Positions 20,885-34,114 of a DNA stretch of 64,000 bases are shown in pieces. Location of the stretch: positions 3,190,152-3,254,151 of the forward strand of contig JAESIW010000138.1 of NCBI GenBank assembly GCA_016802295.1, in the 5' to 3' direction. Within the stretch, counting starts at the first letter, position 1; each line of letters starts with the position of its first letter. Under the pieces are notes generated by a model, which made no database searches, was not told the DNA's origin, and was given only the letters and a program-made list of their open reading frames with translations. Source of the DNA: Brachionus rotundiformis (lineage: Eukaryota; Rotifera; Eurotatoria; Ploima; Brachionidae). The translations under genes were made by a program, and so were the position numbers.

Positions 20885-23800
20885 TTATTTTGTTGGAATA
20901 AAAAACGATAGTTCAAGTTCTTTTTCATGATCAATTACCCAAAATATATTGTTTGCTACAATTTCGATTGTTTGTGATCTTATTATTGAACCACTTCCTG
21001 CTGGTGTTGAGTCAAAAAATATTAGCACCTTTTTTTAATATTTTAGAATTATTTGGATTTAAATTGTCTTTATTTTACTTCTTCTAGCAGGAATGGATTG
21101 TCAAAACTTTCACAAATGTTTTTAATAGCTCTGTTTAAGGCTCTTGAGTTTCCAAAACTTAAAGATAAATTCAGTTTTGTTTATTTTTCATATTTTTATC
21201 CAAAATTACTATCCAACAATTTTGTACCAATTTTCGCGAACAAACGCCCATACGACATGTCTTCCTGAAGGATTTCTTCCAACATAACTCAATACATTGA
21301 AAAAATCTTGTGGTTTTATTCTACTATTATCTCTTAATAATTCTTTTAAATATCTTAATTGATAATTTATTTATTAAATATTTTTTATTTTTATTCTATT
21401 TTTTACATATCAACTATCCACATTAGCCTGCTATATGAAAGAGAAGATATGACAATGGCTTGCTCTTGAGAATCAACCGTGCTCAAATACAATTCATTTA
21501 AATTAAACCAATCCCAGTAATCATATGTATTTTGAATGTGAAATCTGTAAGATGATGCTCGGAAGTTTGGCGGTATTCTAATCAAGTTTTTATTATTTAT
21601 ATTTAAATATAATTTTATTTATTTAAAAATTACAAATTGTTTCCGGCATTTTCAACTGGATTGTTAAAATAATCTTCTGGGACTGTTTTAAAGTATGTTG
21701 TTGCATTTTTAAGACAACCACTGTCCTGTAAGCGGCACATAAATTCTATCATGTTTATTTTTAGCAATCGTTGAGTATGCTCTCCATTATCAGACCATAT
21801 ATCAATTTTTTCTGCTAATGGTTTAGCTAAACTAACTCCATATCTCTGAATTAATAATTAATTTCAAAATTAAATCTTAAGTTTAATTATTACTCTTAAT
21901 GTGTCAAAAACTGGTCTGTGTTCCAAAATTGTAGATAATTTACCCATATGCCAAAAGAATACTCTCCATGGTACATAGTCCTCTTCATGATTTTCTAGAT
22001 AGCTTGACAAATATGCTGCTGTGTTGTATTTTAATGATCCCTTGAAAGCTAAACTATAAGCTACATGGATTAAATTGGCTCTATCTCCAATGGTGAATGA
22101 TTCTGGATGATTGATTAAGGTATCAATAATATTTTTATAATCGTCTGCATCATAGTTGTTTACATAAAATCCATTAAAATCACGATTACATTTGACCCAG
22201 TCATATTTTTTACTTAGAGTCTTATTGCCCGTCTTTTCTCCTAGATAAAAATTAAAATTTTCAACTTCTCCAGTTGACATGCCAGCTTTGCACTGTAAAT
22301 ATATCTTCCATGTGTAGCTAAAAATTAATTTTTTAATTGTTTATCTTTATGTAAAAACTAGAAATTTACTTATATGGTGAGGGAATATTTTGAATAAAAC
22401 TTTCATCGTATAATGACAACAGAAATCTATCTTGAACAAAATTTACGATAGTAACACTTCCTCCATTATCAGCTTTAATGTCAACTTCTGGATAGTTAAT
22501 TTGTAAAAGCCATGTTTCAATGTATTCTTGAGCTGTCACTCCTTCGTCTTTCATTTCATCTGGCTATAATATCAATATATAATAAGGAAGAGGAAAAAAA
22601 AATTAAATAAACCATTTCAAGTGTACTATAAAACTCTGAAGCTACTCCTGTACCATTTGCCAAATTGGTCAAATAATTCTAATAAGAAAGCTTTTTTATA
22701 ATTTTTTTTTAATTTTTTTTAATTTATTACTCGTAGGCCATCTCTGAATATATCTTCGCCTACAGTCGATTCCAACATTCTTAAGACTGCGCAGCCCTTG
22801 TCATATGTAATGGAACTAAACAGGCTACCAATATCATCAGGATTAGTGACGGCTACAGATACTGGATGAGAACTTTCATAACCATCATCATACATTACAG
22901 GTACAAGGGTAGTTGCGATAAATTGATCCATCTTAATATTATTTTTTCAATTAAATAACTTATCGAAAATAACTAATTTTACTAAGTCGAATTCAGAGTA
23001 AATTTTTTGCATTGATTTGTATTGCAAAAATGTCGCCATTGCTTCATTTAGCCATAAATCATCCCACCAAGCGCAAGTTACCAAATTACCAAACCAAAAA
23101 TGCGCAAGTTCATGAGCTATGATTCCAGCCACAGCTTGTTTTCTGTCAATAGAATTTGTTGTTTCGTTGAAATAAAGAGCTGTTTCTCTAAAAATAATGC
23201 TTCCCCAATTTTCCATTGCTCCCGCAGGATAATCAGGCACTGCAATCAAGTCAATCTTTGGTGGTATAGCATCAGTATTGTTAAAGTAATCGTCTTTGAA
23301 GTATTCAGTTATTTTGATTGCAACTTCGAGAGCAAAATCAACATAATTGTTCTCAACTGCAGATTTTCTTCCATAAATTCGAACTTCTGTACCATCATTG
23401 AGATTTCCTGTCACGTATTTGTAATCATCTGGAGTTATAATCCATGCTGGTAAGTAAGAAGGCATTGGAAAGGTTCTTTTAAACTTAGTTGTAATTCTGT
23501 CCATATTTTCAACTGAATTCTAAAAATTTTATTTTAAAAAAGTTTATTTTTATAATATTTTTTTTTTACATCAATAGGCCAATTCGATATTGCCAAAGTA
23601 TTTACTGGATGTTCTACTGTTATATCATAGGTTGTTTTAAATTTTGGCTCATCAAAACAAGGACTAGTAATAGAAATAATTAATATGAGATTTTTCTTAT
23701 TATAACTAAGTTACAATGCTTTCCTTGCATCGATTGGCTGGAAATTAGTTGCCAAAACAGTTCTTATAATAGATACTTTAAGATTTTGTTAAAATTTTGA

Positions 23801-24763
23801 TATTTTAATTTACTTAGTGATTCCATCTTCAATATATCTTGATCTGTAAAATCCAACCAAATTAGATGTTGGACCAAAAGTGCCATTAAAATCCATACTC
23901 AGAACATACATGCCTTGAGACAAAGTACTATTCAACAAAATTTCATATTGTTGAAATGGCAATCTAATCTCATCTTTAATTTCTATATCATCTCCATTTT
24001 CATTTTTTAATGAAGTTTTTGAAACTATTAAATTCCTATCAGCATGTAATATAATTGAGGATGTATCTTCAACCACTTCAATATCAATTTTAACTGTTCC
24101 AGAGAAATTTTCCTTTGATATGTCAGGCTGAGATGTCTTAGGCTCGAAATAAGCTCTGACAAGTAGCTCATAATGAATCGGTCGAGTTTTATTTGGTAAC
24201 CTAACATCTTGTAAACTGATTGGAGTTGTGGTAGGTTTCGATTGTGTCGATGAAGTGGATGGTAATGTTAAAGTCGCAGTAGAAATCATTAATTTTGTTG
24301 TTGTCGTGATTGTCATTGTTGATGTTGTTGGTGCTATTGTTCTTGATGTTGTTGAAGCTCTTGTTGTGGATGTTGTAGGAGCCATTGTTGTTGATGTTGT
24401 TGGAGCTATTGTTGTTGATGTTGTTGGAGCCATTGTTGTTGATGTTGTTGGAGCTATTGTTGTTGATGTAATTGTTGAAATTGTAGTACGAGTAGTTGAA
24501 GGATCAGTTTTCGTTGTGGATGTCATTGTTTGTGTAGTTGTGGTAGAAGAACTTTCTTTTACTGTTGTTGGTGAAGAAGAAGTAGAAGTAGAAGTAGAAG
24601 TAGAAAAGGTTGTTGAACGTTGAATACAATTATTTGGTCGTCCAACTAAACCTGATAAAAGACCAACAAAAAGTACAACTCCTAATCCAGAGACAGCTCC
24701 GCCGATTAAAACCGGCTTAGAGAGGCTCAAGCTTTTTGAAGCAAATCTCTTTACAGGTATCAT
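20885..24763 (-). CDS. Membrane aminopeptidase N-type M1 zinc metallopeptidase
   Basis: Thirteen exons in phase (minus strand): 24763-23814, 23762-23715, 23663-23570, 23519-22983, 22931-22731, 22678-22613, 22563-22370, 22317-21894, 21845-21634, 21577-21407, 21353-21210, 21157-21079, 21028-20885, giving 1,087 residues. Order: short cytosolic tail, signal anchor (~18-40), a Ser/Thr-rich stalk with 8-residue repeats (~45-180), then the M1 ectodomain. Key motifs are GAMENWG (from residue 464), HELAH (500-504) and the third zinc ligand Glu523 in WLNEAMATF, with the expected 18-residue spacing. The ERAP1-C-like helical domain follows, with SYVGRNPSGRHVVWAFVREN near the end. It should be an active type II ectoenzyme removing N-terminal residues from peptides. 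The stalk is probably O-glycosylated. Confidence 0.92.
24318..24473 (-). repeat. 24-bp minisatellite coding the Thr-rich stalk
   Basis: About six or seven copies of a 24-bp unit (GTTGTTGATGTTGTTGGAGC as read on the plus strand) encode the 8-residue repeat TTSTT(I/M)AP in the aminopeptidase stalk. Copies differ mainly at silent or I/M positions. Length variation between alleles is likely. Confidence 0.85.
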
Positions 24764-25153
24764 TAGGGTACAGAAACTAAAAAAAATTTTATTTTAACTT
24801 TTTTATAAATCTTTATTTAAATATGTTATTTTCTTTATGGCATTATTACTTTTAATCTTTTATCTATAATTGTATCTTAAATTACATGGAAGAAAAGGTA
24901 ATTTTTGTTTTGTTGCTATGTAATAAAAGATAATTTTATAAATTGTTATTTTTTTTAATAATTATTGCTTTCAAGTTACACAGATTAATTGGAAAATAAT
25001 TTGTTAATTTTAGTATTTTTTTATTAGTTAAATTATTTTTAATTTGTTGATCAGAAATTAAATTAAGTTGAAATTTTTATTGATAAAAATTATTAACAAT
25101 TTATATAAAAACATCATAAAGACAAAGCTATAAATTAAGATAAAATGAGAAAT
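24764..25153. other. AT-rich spacer upstream of aminopeptidase N
   Basis: Holds the aminopeptidase promoter region and the 3' end of the MYND gene transcript; no motif singled out. Confidence 0.4.
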
Positions 25154-25664
25154 TCAATCAATATTTTCTTCAATTTCATTATCATTTCTATTTGTCTTTA
25201 CTCTCGAACAACTTTTATAGTGGTTTGACCAATGCTGAAATTGACAACTTTCATTGCAATAAGAAGTATTCTTGCAACAATAATAAACGGCTTCTTTTCC
25301 ACAATTAACACACTTAAAGATCCTAATAAAAAAGATAAAAATAATTTTTTTTCTCATTTACCCATTGTTTTGATTTTGCTTCTTTTAATTTTTGTTCAAA
25401 TTCATGTTTAATTTTCATAATTTTTAAATTTGATTCATTTAATATTTCTCTAATAGTTAAGTCTTAAAAGAAAATTATTTTTCTTTAGAAATTTTTATTT
25501 TTTTACTGACCTGTAGTATATTTAATTTCTTTGTAAAGCTGATCATAAGCTGACTTCATATCTTGGTTGATACTTGACTTTGTAGATTCGAAATCAATTT
25601 CAAAGCCGTCGTTAATTAAACAATCTGATGTTTCCAGCGAACCATTCTTGTTTGACGTATTCAT
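25154..25664 (-). CDS. Small coiled-coil plus MYND zinc-finger protein (ZMYND8/11 C-terminus-like)
   Basis: Three exons in phase (minus strand): 25664-25511, 25462-25362, 25312-25154, giving 137 residues. A charged helix (~45-85) runs into KQWCVNCGKEAVYYCCKNTSYC and CQFQHWSNHYKSC. All eight Cys/His zinc ligands of a MYND finger are present. The arrangement (coiled coil, then KQWC, then CCxNTSYC, CQ, HW) is the C-terminal signature of the chromatin readers ZMYND8/ZMYND11, but no PHD, bromo or PWWP domain is encoded here. An AG just before the ATG could be a splice acceptor, so further upstream exons cannot be excluded. Likely a protein-binding cofactor. Confidence 0.75.
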
Positions 25665-28594
25665 GGTATCCTTAAAATAAAGAATAAATATTTAAAATAC
25701 TTAATTATGAAAAATATTAAAAAATATGCATATTTTTAAATAAATGCTATTTAATTTTATATTGCAATTTTGAGAAATGAATAAAATATGTCTTTAATTA
25801 AAAAATATCTTTTATTTTAAACTAACATTTTGATAGTTATATTTAAAAATTACCAGGATTAGTATTTAATTTAAGGCAAGTCTTGATTAAAAAATGGAAA
25901 GCTTAAAGCAAATAAATTAGAATGATGAATAATATAGATAACACCTTACTATTAAAAGATTTACATGTGGAATATATCTTCAATTATTGGAAATAACAGG
26001 AATTAGTCTAATAAAATACAAAAAAATAATAAACAATGGGAATATCGATATATAATCAATCGTAATGTATAATTTTTTTAAAGCTTATATTTTTCGAATT
26101 TGAACGAAATGTGAAAAACTTTTTTAGAGATAAAAAAACATATATTTATTAATATATTTATTTCCACCTTTATCGATAAAAAAACAACATCAAATATCAA
26201 ATACGACCTTAAGAGACCGCTAACCTCTTCGACAGTTCATCACCAGCATGAATAAATCATCAGGTTGCTCATCGGATCGAAATCCCAAATTCAATAATAC
26301 GAAAAAATTTGCCACAAAATCAGTGAACCAAAAGTTTATATTAAAAATGATAAACAATCAACAAAAGAAAAGTGTAAAGCGTATTTTCAAGAATCAACTA
26401 GAATCAATTTGAGATTTGAGTATTGGCAAATGTTAATATTGGAAAAAAATAGATAATTAAATGTGGAAGACAAAAAAAGAACTAATAAATTTTCTTTTTT
26501 TTTCTTTTTGAAAATAAAAATTATAAAAGAAAAAGAAGCCTTTTTGAAAGGTTAATTTAAAAAATACTATTTGTTACTTTACTTAATTACTTACTTACTT
26601 TTACCTTTTAAATGAAGCATTTCCAGTGTTATATCATGAAATATATTTTTGAAAAATTTAAAAATAAAATACAATTTATAACTTTTATTTTAGTCCCTTT
26701 TAACAATAATTTATTAGAAAACAAATGTATCCAATAGAACAAAATTTACTCATTAGTCAATTGTTATTTTTTATTCAACTTTGTAGATAATTTAGTAGAT
26801 TATATACAAAGTATAGTTAAATTTAGTCAACAAGAACATACATTTTTTAGCTATCAAACTTTTGAACATTTGAACACTTGGTTATAATTTACCAGATATA
26901 TTTATATAAAACTCGAACAAACTGATAATTTTTTGAAATAATTTTAAATTCAATTATTTTAAATAATGCATTTTAAGTGCTTAATTTTTTATACTTCAAT
27001 ATTAAATCAAAAGTTTGAAGTTAACGAGCTCATCACAAAAAAATTTTTAAAATAAGAATTTAAATTAATCAAATGTTAATCAGTCTTTAAGGGTCTCTAA
27101 TAAAACTATAAATAACAAAGCTATTTTATGAACTTAAAAAATTTTGATTAATTAAATAATTAAATATTTCAATTTAGATATTGTTAATAATATTTTCTGA
27201 TTAGAAGTTGTTTTATTATATTGGTTAGAATATATTTATTTAGTTTTTTTCGAATTAAAATTCTATTTGTTCAGTTTATTTCTTTAAAAAATCAAATTTA
27301 TAAGATAGCAGCTTACAATTTTGAATCAAGATGACCTAACAATATTTAATATTAGAATATTTTTAAGGAGTTTTTAAACAATTTTTTTCGGAAATCATTT
27401 TAAAATAATATTTAGAATATAATTTCTTGGTAACAAATAAAAATACAGTTAATCAAAATTTAAATTAAATATAACAGTAAAATTTAATCTAAATAAATTT
27501 TATAACAACATAAGTTTATTTTATTTATTTTAGATACGAATTTTTCTCTTTTTTTTAAATTAGGATATATTTTCTATTTATTTATTTAGTTTTTGGTCAA
27601 TTTTATATCCTAAAAAAAATTTTTTATTTTTGTATTGTGGGTCTAAATAAAATACAAATTTTTAAAACAATTGAATTATTCTTACTCAGCAAAGTTTTCT
27701 AAAAGTTGTATTTTTTAAAGACATGTGATTCTTAAAAATGAATATTGTTTTTTGAGTTTATAATTTTATGATAGCGAAGAACTTTGTACATTTGCTAATT
27801 TCAAACGATTTTGATAAGAATTGTCTTGTCAAAAACATGTTTTTCTATCAATTTAAACATTTTAAATAAATACAAAAATAAAAATTACATAATTATCTAG
27901 TATAAACAATTAAATCTTTCAACTCTTAATATTTATTAAAAATTTAATTCTTTTTAATAAAAAAAAAACTGTTGAAAATCGTATTTTTAAATTTTCGCTA
28001 TTCTTTTTATCAAGCTTTTAAGATTTACTTTGTCATTTATATTATAAAATGTCATTGAGAATTTTAAATCCTTTATAAATATTTCAACTTGTACAAAATA
28101 TGGATAAAATTTAGTAAAAAATTTTTGTCCAATATCAATTAAATGAATTTTGGTTATTTTTTAATTAAGACTAGACACATAATTCTTAAAAAAAACTTCT
28201 TTTTTGATAAAACGCTATCAAGTGTTTCTGTTTATCATTCAAATTCTGATAATAACTGACATGTGATAGAGCCACTTGAGTATGCTAAATTTTCTATATT
28301 TCAGTATCAACTTGGTACCGATGAATCTTTTAATATAATAATTTCTTTTATTGCTAAATTAATTTAAATCAGTTTTTTTAATCTTATCTTTATTTTAAAT
28401 AAAATTTCACAGATAAGTCATCGACAATCGGAGATAACCGAAAATGATATAACTTAATTACTAAGTCATTGTGATACCATTCATATGATGATCATCAAAT
28501 GTAATAAATGCTTATAAAATAAATAATATTTAGATAAAATTTAGTTATTTAAATTTTCAAATTAAAACATAAAGTTTTTATACACTTTTAAAAA
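25665..28594. other. Gene-poor AT-rich region, 2.9 kb
   Basis: Lies between the divergent MYND and neprilysin genes. Apart from the small ORF at 26248-26412, I see no coding region, tRNA or bounded repeat. Confidence 0.5.
26248..26412 (+). CDS. Possible 54-residue small ORF
   Basis: ATG-to-TGA frame with an unusually balanced composition for this desert. It starts MNKSSGCSSDRNPKFNNTKK and continues very basic (KSVKRIFKNQ). The preceding ~35 bp are also less AT-rich. It could be a small basic protein, an exon of a larger gene, or chance. Confidence 0.25.
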   Translation: MNKSSGCSSDRNPKFNNTKKFATKSVNQKFILKMINNQQKKSVKRIFKNQLESI

Positions 28595-31445
28595 ATGCCT
28601 GAGTATGTATTTTTTCTTTTAGGATTTCGCTTAATAGAATGTATTTTTTATATTTAGCTACAAAAAACTTTTTACAATTGTATCTGGATTTTCGGTTCTT
28701 TGTGTTGCCATTATTTTACTTTTAGGTATTCTACTTGCTGCTGATAAAAAACCTGAGCCAAAACCTGAACCAAAAGTCTGTACCACAAAAGCTTGTATAA
28801 GCGCTGGTAATTTTCTTTGATAAAGTATAAAATTCTTGAAGCTAAATTTTTATCCGATCAGCAAACCTTATATTGAACAATATTGATACCACTCAAGATC
28901 CATGTGTCGATTTTAACAAATTTAGTTGTGGTAATTTCATTAAATCTCGTCGCATTCCTAGTGATGCTAGCTCAACCGATACTTTTACTGATTTAAGAGC
29001 CAATTTGGCAAATGCGCTTTCAGGTAAGCGTAGTTAATGGAAAAAAATTAATTGATTAAATATTATTATTTTAGATGCATTGGAGGAAGATGTATCTGAA
29101 AAAGACAGTGAAGCTACCAAAAATGCCAAAATATACTACAAGTCGTGTCTAAATGAAGATGTTTTAGAACAAGTTGGTTTTGAAAATGTGAAAGAACTGG
29201 TTAACAATCAGCTTGGTGGATGTTCTCTTACCGATCCAAATTATGACGTAAATGAAGACTCTTTTGACAAAATAGTAAAATTTTCCGTCTGGGGTCTTAA
29301 GCCATTATTTGACATATTCATTTCATCTAATCCAAAAAAACCAAATAGCTACGTTGTTCGAGTAAATATAGATATTTGAGTTGTATATTTAGATTTTATT
29401 TTTTATTCGATTAGCTTCAACAAGCAGATTGGTTTTTGACAAGAAAAACTTATGAGGAAAACAATCAAACAGTTATTGGAGCATATAAAAAATTAATGAA
29501 AAACATTTTTGGTGAATTTAAACCTGTTCAAGATGAACATATAGATAAGATGTTTGAATTGGAAAGCAAATTGGCAAAGGTCACTTTGGATTCTGGAGAA
29601 AGACGCAATCAAACTTTCAAAAATTTTACTATTAAAGACTTTAACAATGAATACAAAGGCGTATGAGATAAATTTTAAAAATATTAATTTATAAATATGC
29701 TTTTTTAAAGTTTGATTGGACTCAACTTATTGTTGAAAAGTTATTCAAAGATTTGACAAATGTCTCAGTTGATGAAAATGAACCTATATTGGTTGTTGAT
29801 TTTAGTTATTTGAAGTCAATGCTAGAATTTTATCAAGATGCTATTACAAATAATAAAGAGTAATTATTAATAAGATTTGAAAGCTAAATTGTTAAGTTTT
29901 TAAATAGCACATTGCACAACATGCTAATATGGTCATTTATTAAAGGTAGAACTGGATTTTTGCCAAAAAAATTTAGAGACTTTCAGCAAGAATTCGACAG
30001 AGTAAGATTTTTTTTTATTAGTATTTAAAATAAAACAAAATAATATTCATGATTCATTAATAAATAAAAATTGTTATTTATTTTTATTAATTTAATGAAT
30101 ATGTACCTAAATTATCAAGAAAATTTTCTATATTTTGCTCAAAATTTAAATTGAATACTTTTGAAATTTTATTTTTGTTAAAAAATAATTGGAAATTAAA
30201 TTTTTAAAAAAAGATCTATTCTGGAACATCGACTAGTATTCCTAGAGCTAGAGCCTGTGCTTCTGCAATTGCTGACCGAATGCCATATGCTGTTGGTCGT
30301 TTGTATGTAGAAAAAAATTTTAATGAAGATTCCAAAAAAGCTGTAAATTAGAAATCAATTCAGTTATTATTTTTATTATAAAAATATAAAAATAAAAAGG
30401 CTAGTGAGATGATTGAAAATATTCGTAAGGAATTTATTATAATGTTAGGAGAAAATGAATGGATGGACCAGCAATCAAAGAATGCAGCTAAAGAAAAAGC
30501 AGACTTAATCGACACCAAAATCGGATACCCAGACTATACATATAACAAAACTTATTTAGATAATCTTTATGAAAAAGTAATAATTTTCTTTCCACTTTAA
30601 AGTCCACTTTTAAAATTTATTTTACTCAAGTTTGTTTTTACCGAGTCAAATTATCTACAAAACTATTTGAAAACAGTTCAAAATAACTATCAGTATTCAT
30701 TATCACAATTAAGAAAAGAAAGAGACAGAAAAGATTGGATAACAGGTCCTGCAATAGTGAATGCTTTTTATAGTTCGACAAATAATCAGATCAGTTTTCC
30801 AGCGGGAATTCTCCAGGCACCATTTTACGATTCTAATTTTCCCAAGTAAATGAGCATTCAGTTTTTAATCCTCAAATAACATATTTTAAAAGCTATTTGA
30901 ATTATGGAGGAATCGGCTCTGTAATCGGCCATGAAATTACACATGGATTTGATGATCAAGGAAGACGTTATGATAAAGATGGCATTTATTTTTCAGATGA
31001 AGAACCTGGCTTGTGGAGCGAAAAAACTATCCAAAACTACAAGGAAAAAGCTGACTGTATAGTTAAACAATATACTAATTATGTAGCAGAACAGGTTAAG
31101 GAAAACCTGAATGGATTCCAAACACAAGGTGAAAATATTGCTGATAATGGTGGAGTTAAAGAATCGTTCAGGGCTTATACTCGTTGGGCCGAAGAAAACG
31201 GACCAGAGCCACTTCTTCCTGGGTTAGAATATAATCAAGAACAATTGTTTTTTATCAATTATGCTCAAGTTTGGTGCTTAAAAATCAGAGATCAAGCTTT
31301 AAGAAAACGAATAGAAACCGGAGTTCATTCACCCGGTGAATTCAGAATTAGAGGGCCTACATCCAATTTGGAGTTTTTTGCAAAAGCATTCAATTGCCCT
31401 ACTAACTCAGCCAACAATCCAAAAAACAAATGTTCAGTTTGGTAA
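28595..31445 (+). CDS. Neprilysin-like M13 zinc metallopeptidase
   Basis: Eleven exons in phase: 28595-28602, 28658-28806, 28862-29023, 29075-29361, 29415-29660, 29711-29859, 29908-30001, 30214-30342, 30400-30576, 30631-30845, 30893-31445, giving 722 residues. The first exon is only 8 bp. A short N-tail and signal anchor (~8-32) give type II topology, followed by a KPEPKPEPK linker. The M13 features are VNAFYSSTNNQISFPAGILQ, HEITH (552-556), ENIAD (Glu619, Asp623) and the family C-terminus CSVW. All catalytic residues are present, so an active ectopeptidase cleaving small peptides on the N-side of hydrophobic residues is expected. The tiny first exon explains why the gene has no long open N-terminus. 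Confidence 0.92.
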
Positions 31446-31554
31446 CCAAATATTTTTTAAAAAAATTTTCTCTTTTATAACACAAGAGCTTTTTTTAATA
31501 TTTTTTTAATACTTTTTTTATTTAAATAAAATTTAAATCAAATAGTTTGTTGGC

Positions 31555-31559
31555 AAAAA
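31555..31559 (-). terminator. RNA polymerase III terminator of tRNA-Glu
   Basis: Five A on the plus strand, i.e. a T5 run on the tRNA strand starting 4 nt after the discriminator base. Confidence 0.8.
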
Positions 31560-31562
31560 GTC

Positions 31563-31634
31563 TTCCCACACCGGGAATTGAACCCGGGCCGCCTGCGTGA
31601 AAGGCAGGAATCCTAACCACTAGACCATATGGGA
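31563..31634 (-). tRNA. tRNA-Glu (anticodon UUC)
   Basis: 72-nt cloverleaf on the minus strand: acceptor TCCCATA paired with TGTGGGA, D-arm GGTCTAGTGGTTAGG (A box), anticodon stem CCTGC/GCAGG with loop CTTTCAC (anticodon TTC at 31599-31601), T-arm with GGTTCAATTCC (B box). No intron. Close to canonical metazoan tRNA-Glu(UUC). Confidence 0.96.
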
Positions 31635-32160
31635 ATATAAGATTAAATTAAAAAAACAACCCTAAATCAGAATTTGTTGTAGATATTAATTTAAGTTGTA
31701 TAAATTTTATTACTTGAAAATACTCGGAAAAACTTCAAGACTGCTGTATTTTTTATACTTTAATAATATAAACTTTACCAGTAGACCAATGAGTCTGTAA
31801 TTTTTAAAAATTAAAAAAGGCTAACAATTTTATTCAATTGTTTATCACAAAACATTTTGAAATGATTAAAAATATATAAAAAGTTTTCGTTTAAATAAAG
31901 CTTCGAATTTAATCTGATAAGAAAGTTATTAAATGATAAAACTTGAGTATTCTAAAGGGCACCGTTGTTAAAGCTTTCTTATTTAAATTAAAAAAAAATT
32001 CCCTAATATTTTTTTAACTTCATTTTGAAAAATAAATTTTTGAAATAATGTAATTTTTTTTCATAATAAGTTGTATATTCACCAACTTGTTAGTTTTAAT
32101 TTGAATATTTAGTCATAAATTTTATCATTTATTAATTTCAAATCCAGATCTGATTTAAAT
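31635..32160. other. AT-rich spacer between tRNA-Glu and GGA
   Basis: About 525 bp carrying the presumed GGA promoter; no further feature recognised. Confidence 0.4.
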
Positions 32161-34114
32161 ATGAATTTCAATTTTATGTCAAGTTCATCAACGTCATCTA
32201 GAAAAGAAATAGAATCTCTTTTTAGTAAGAATATAGGTCTAAAATAGCTAATTTAATATCTATCTTTATAAACATTATAGATAAAATTTTCAGTCCAATC
32301 AAAAAAGAACTTGATCCTAATCTTGTAGGCCAACTTTGCAATAAATTAAACTTGGATCTTGATGGAGCCCAACTTGCTATTGATCTTCTTACACCAAAAA
32401 TTCAAAGCTCTCAGGAATGGGAAGCAATGATTGCACTCTACACTTTAGAAGCATGTGTGAAAAATTGCGGCGAGCGCTTCCATGATGCTGTAGCTCGGTT
32501 TAGATTCCTTAACGAAATAATAAAGCTCATCTCTCCAAAATACTTTGGCAATAGAACAAGTGAAAAAGTAAAACAGCGATGTATTGAAATTTTGTATTCA
32601 TGGTACCTGTACCTAAATCGGCCAAAAATTAAAGAAGCTTATGAAATGCTCAAAAAACAAGGTATTATTAGTCAAGATCCTGTTAATGTCGACAAATTGG
32701 ACATAAATGTACCACCACGAATTTCCAATCCAATTTTTGAAGATAGAGACAAATCCAAAAAGCTTCAACAACTTCTTAAAAGCAAAAATCCACAAGATTT
32801 AGAAGAGGCTAACCGAATAATTAAAAACATGGTTCGGCAAGACGAATTAAAAACAGAAAAAATATCTAACCGAATAAATGAACTTGAGCATATTAACAAT
32901 AACATTAAACTTTTGAATGATATGCTTTTGAACTATAATTCGGCAACAGTTACAGAATCTGAGAGAGAAACAATTAAATATTTATATGAAGAGTTGGATA
33001 AAATGAGACCAAAATTGGTGACCATGGCCAGTGAGACTGATGATAATGACGAAGCAATTGGCGAGATTATCAAGACTAATGAGCAGTGTGAGAAAATAAT
33101 TGGACAATATAAACTAATATTTTTAAAGCATATAAACCAAGCATCTTCAGACGATAAATTAGTTAGCTTGACCAGTTCTGGACACAAAGATGAGGAACTT
33201 TTATCTTCTCTAGAAGCACCGAAGCCTTCTAACTATGATCCTTTGAAAGAATTGGAAGAATTGTTTGCAAATCCTGCTTCGGATTCGAACAAAAATGTAC
33301 CTGAGAAGAATTTAGATGATTTGTTAACTCATGATACAAACTCATTAGCTAACAATATGCAAAATTTGTTCAGTTCAATAAATTTGGCACCAAATCAAAC
33401 TTTTGTGATGCCAAAGGATCAAAAACAAACTAAAAATGCAGTCAAAACTCCCCAGCTAAAAGCTTTGGATGATTTAAATCAGTTGGGAAGAGATCTAATG
33501 GAAAAATCATTGAATAACCCTTTAATTCCGCTAAATGTTGGATTAGAAAGCAAACAAAATTCAAATGAGAATGACGTCTTCTCCATTTTGAATGGCTTGA
33601 ATGTGGATCTTGAAACAATTAAACCAAACACCCATATTGGTCCGTTTGAGTTGTATAATAAAAATTTGGTTAAAATAGTCCTCCATTTTGCGTCGAATAC
33701 TCCAAACGAGTTTATTAGTGTTTGTGTTTTGAGTGTCACTAGTTTGAATACAGAAAATACTTTGAAAAATTTTAATTTCAAAGCTGCAGTTCCAAAGGTA
33801 ACTTGACTAAAATTTTTAATTCTAGTTTTATTTAATTATTCCTGTTAGTCCATGAAATTGAAACTTCAACCATCTTCCCGATCCGATTTACCAGTTTACA
33901 ATCCAATTTTACCTCCAACAGCAATTACCCAAATTGTTTTAATTGCCAATCCAACCAAAGTATACTTTAAAATATATTTTGAAATTTAATAATTTTTTTA
34001 TCAAAGGAGCAAATAAAATTAAAATACAGACTTAACTATTCAATTGGTGATACCGAATATAATGAACCAGATAATGTTAAAATATTACCTGATACTAATC
34101 AAAACATATTTTAA
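32161..34114 (+). CDS. GGA: GGA-type Arf-binding clathrin adaptor
   Basis: Four exons in phase: 32161-32224, 32281-33797, 33849-33959, 34007-34114, giving 599 residues. An N-terminal VHS domain (~12-160; LAIDLLTPKIQSSQEWEAMI, then LEACVKNCG) recognises acidic-dileucine sorting signals. A GAT domain (~180-290) should bind Arf-GTP and ubiquitin. An unstructured hinge follows, then a gamma-ear (GAE) beta-sandwich (~475-599) for accessory proteins. The protein acts at the trans-Golgi in cargo loading to endosomes. Length is like human GGA1-3 (613-723). The hinge has no textbook clathrin box that I can see. Confidence 0.9.

Noticed and set aside
24318..24473. Regular short repeats that could suggest a CRISPR array
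   Set aside because: The units are contiguous, without unique spacers, and lie in frame in a coding exon.
24228..24623. 131-codon plus-strand ORF rich in Val and Asp
   Set aside because: It is the antisense reading of the Thr-rich stalk repeat of aminopeptidase N.
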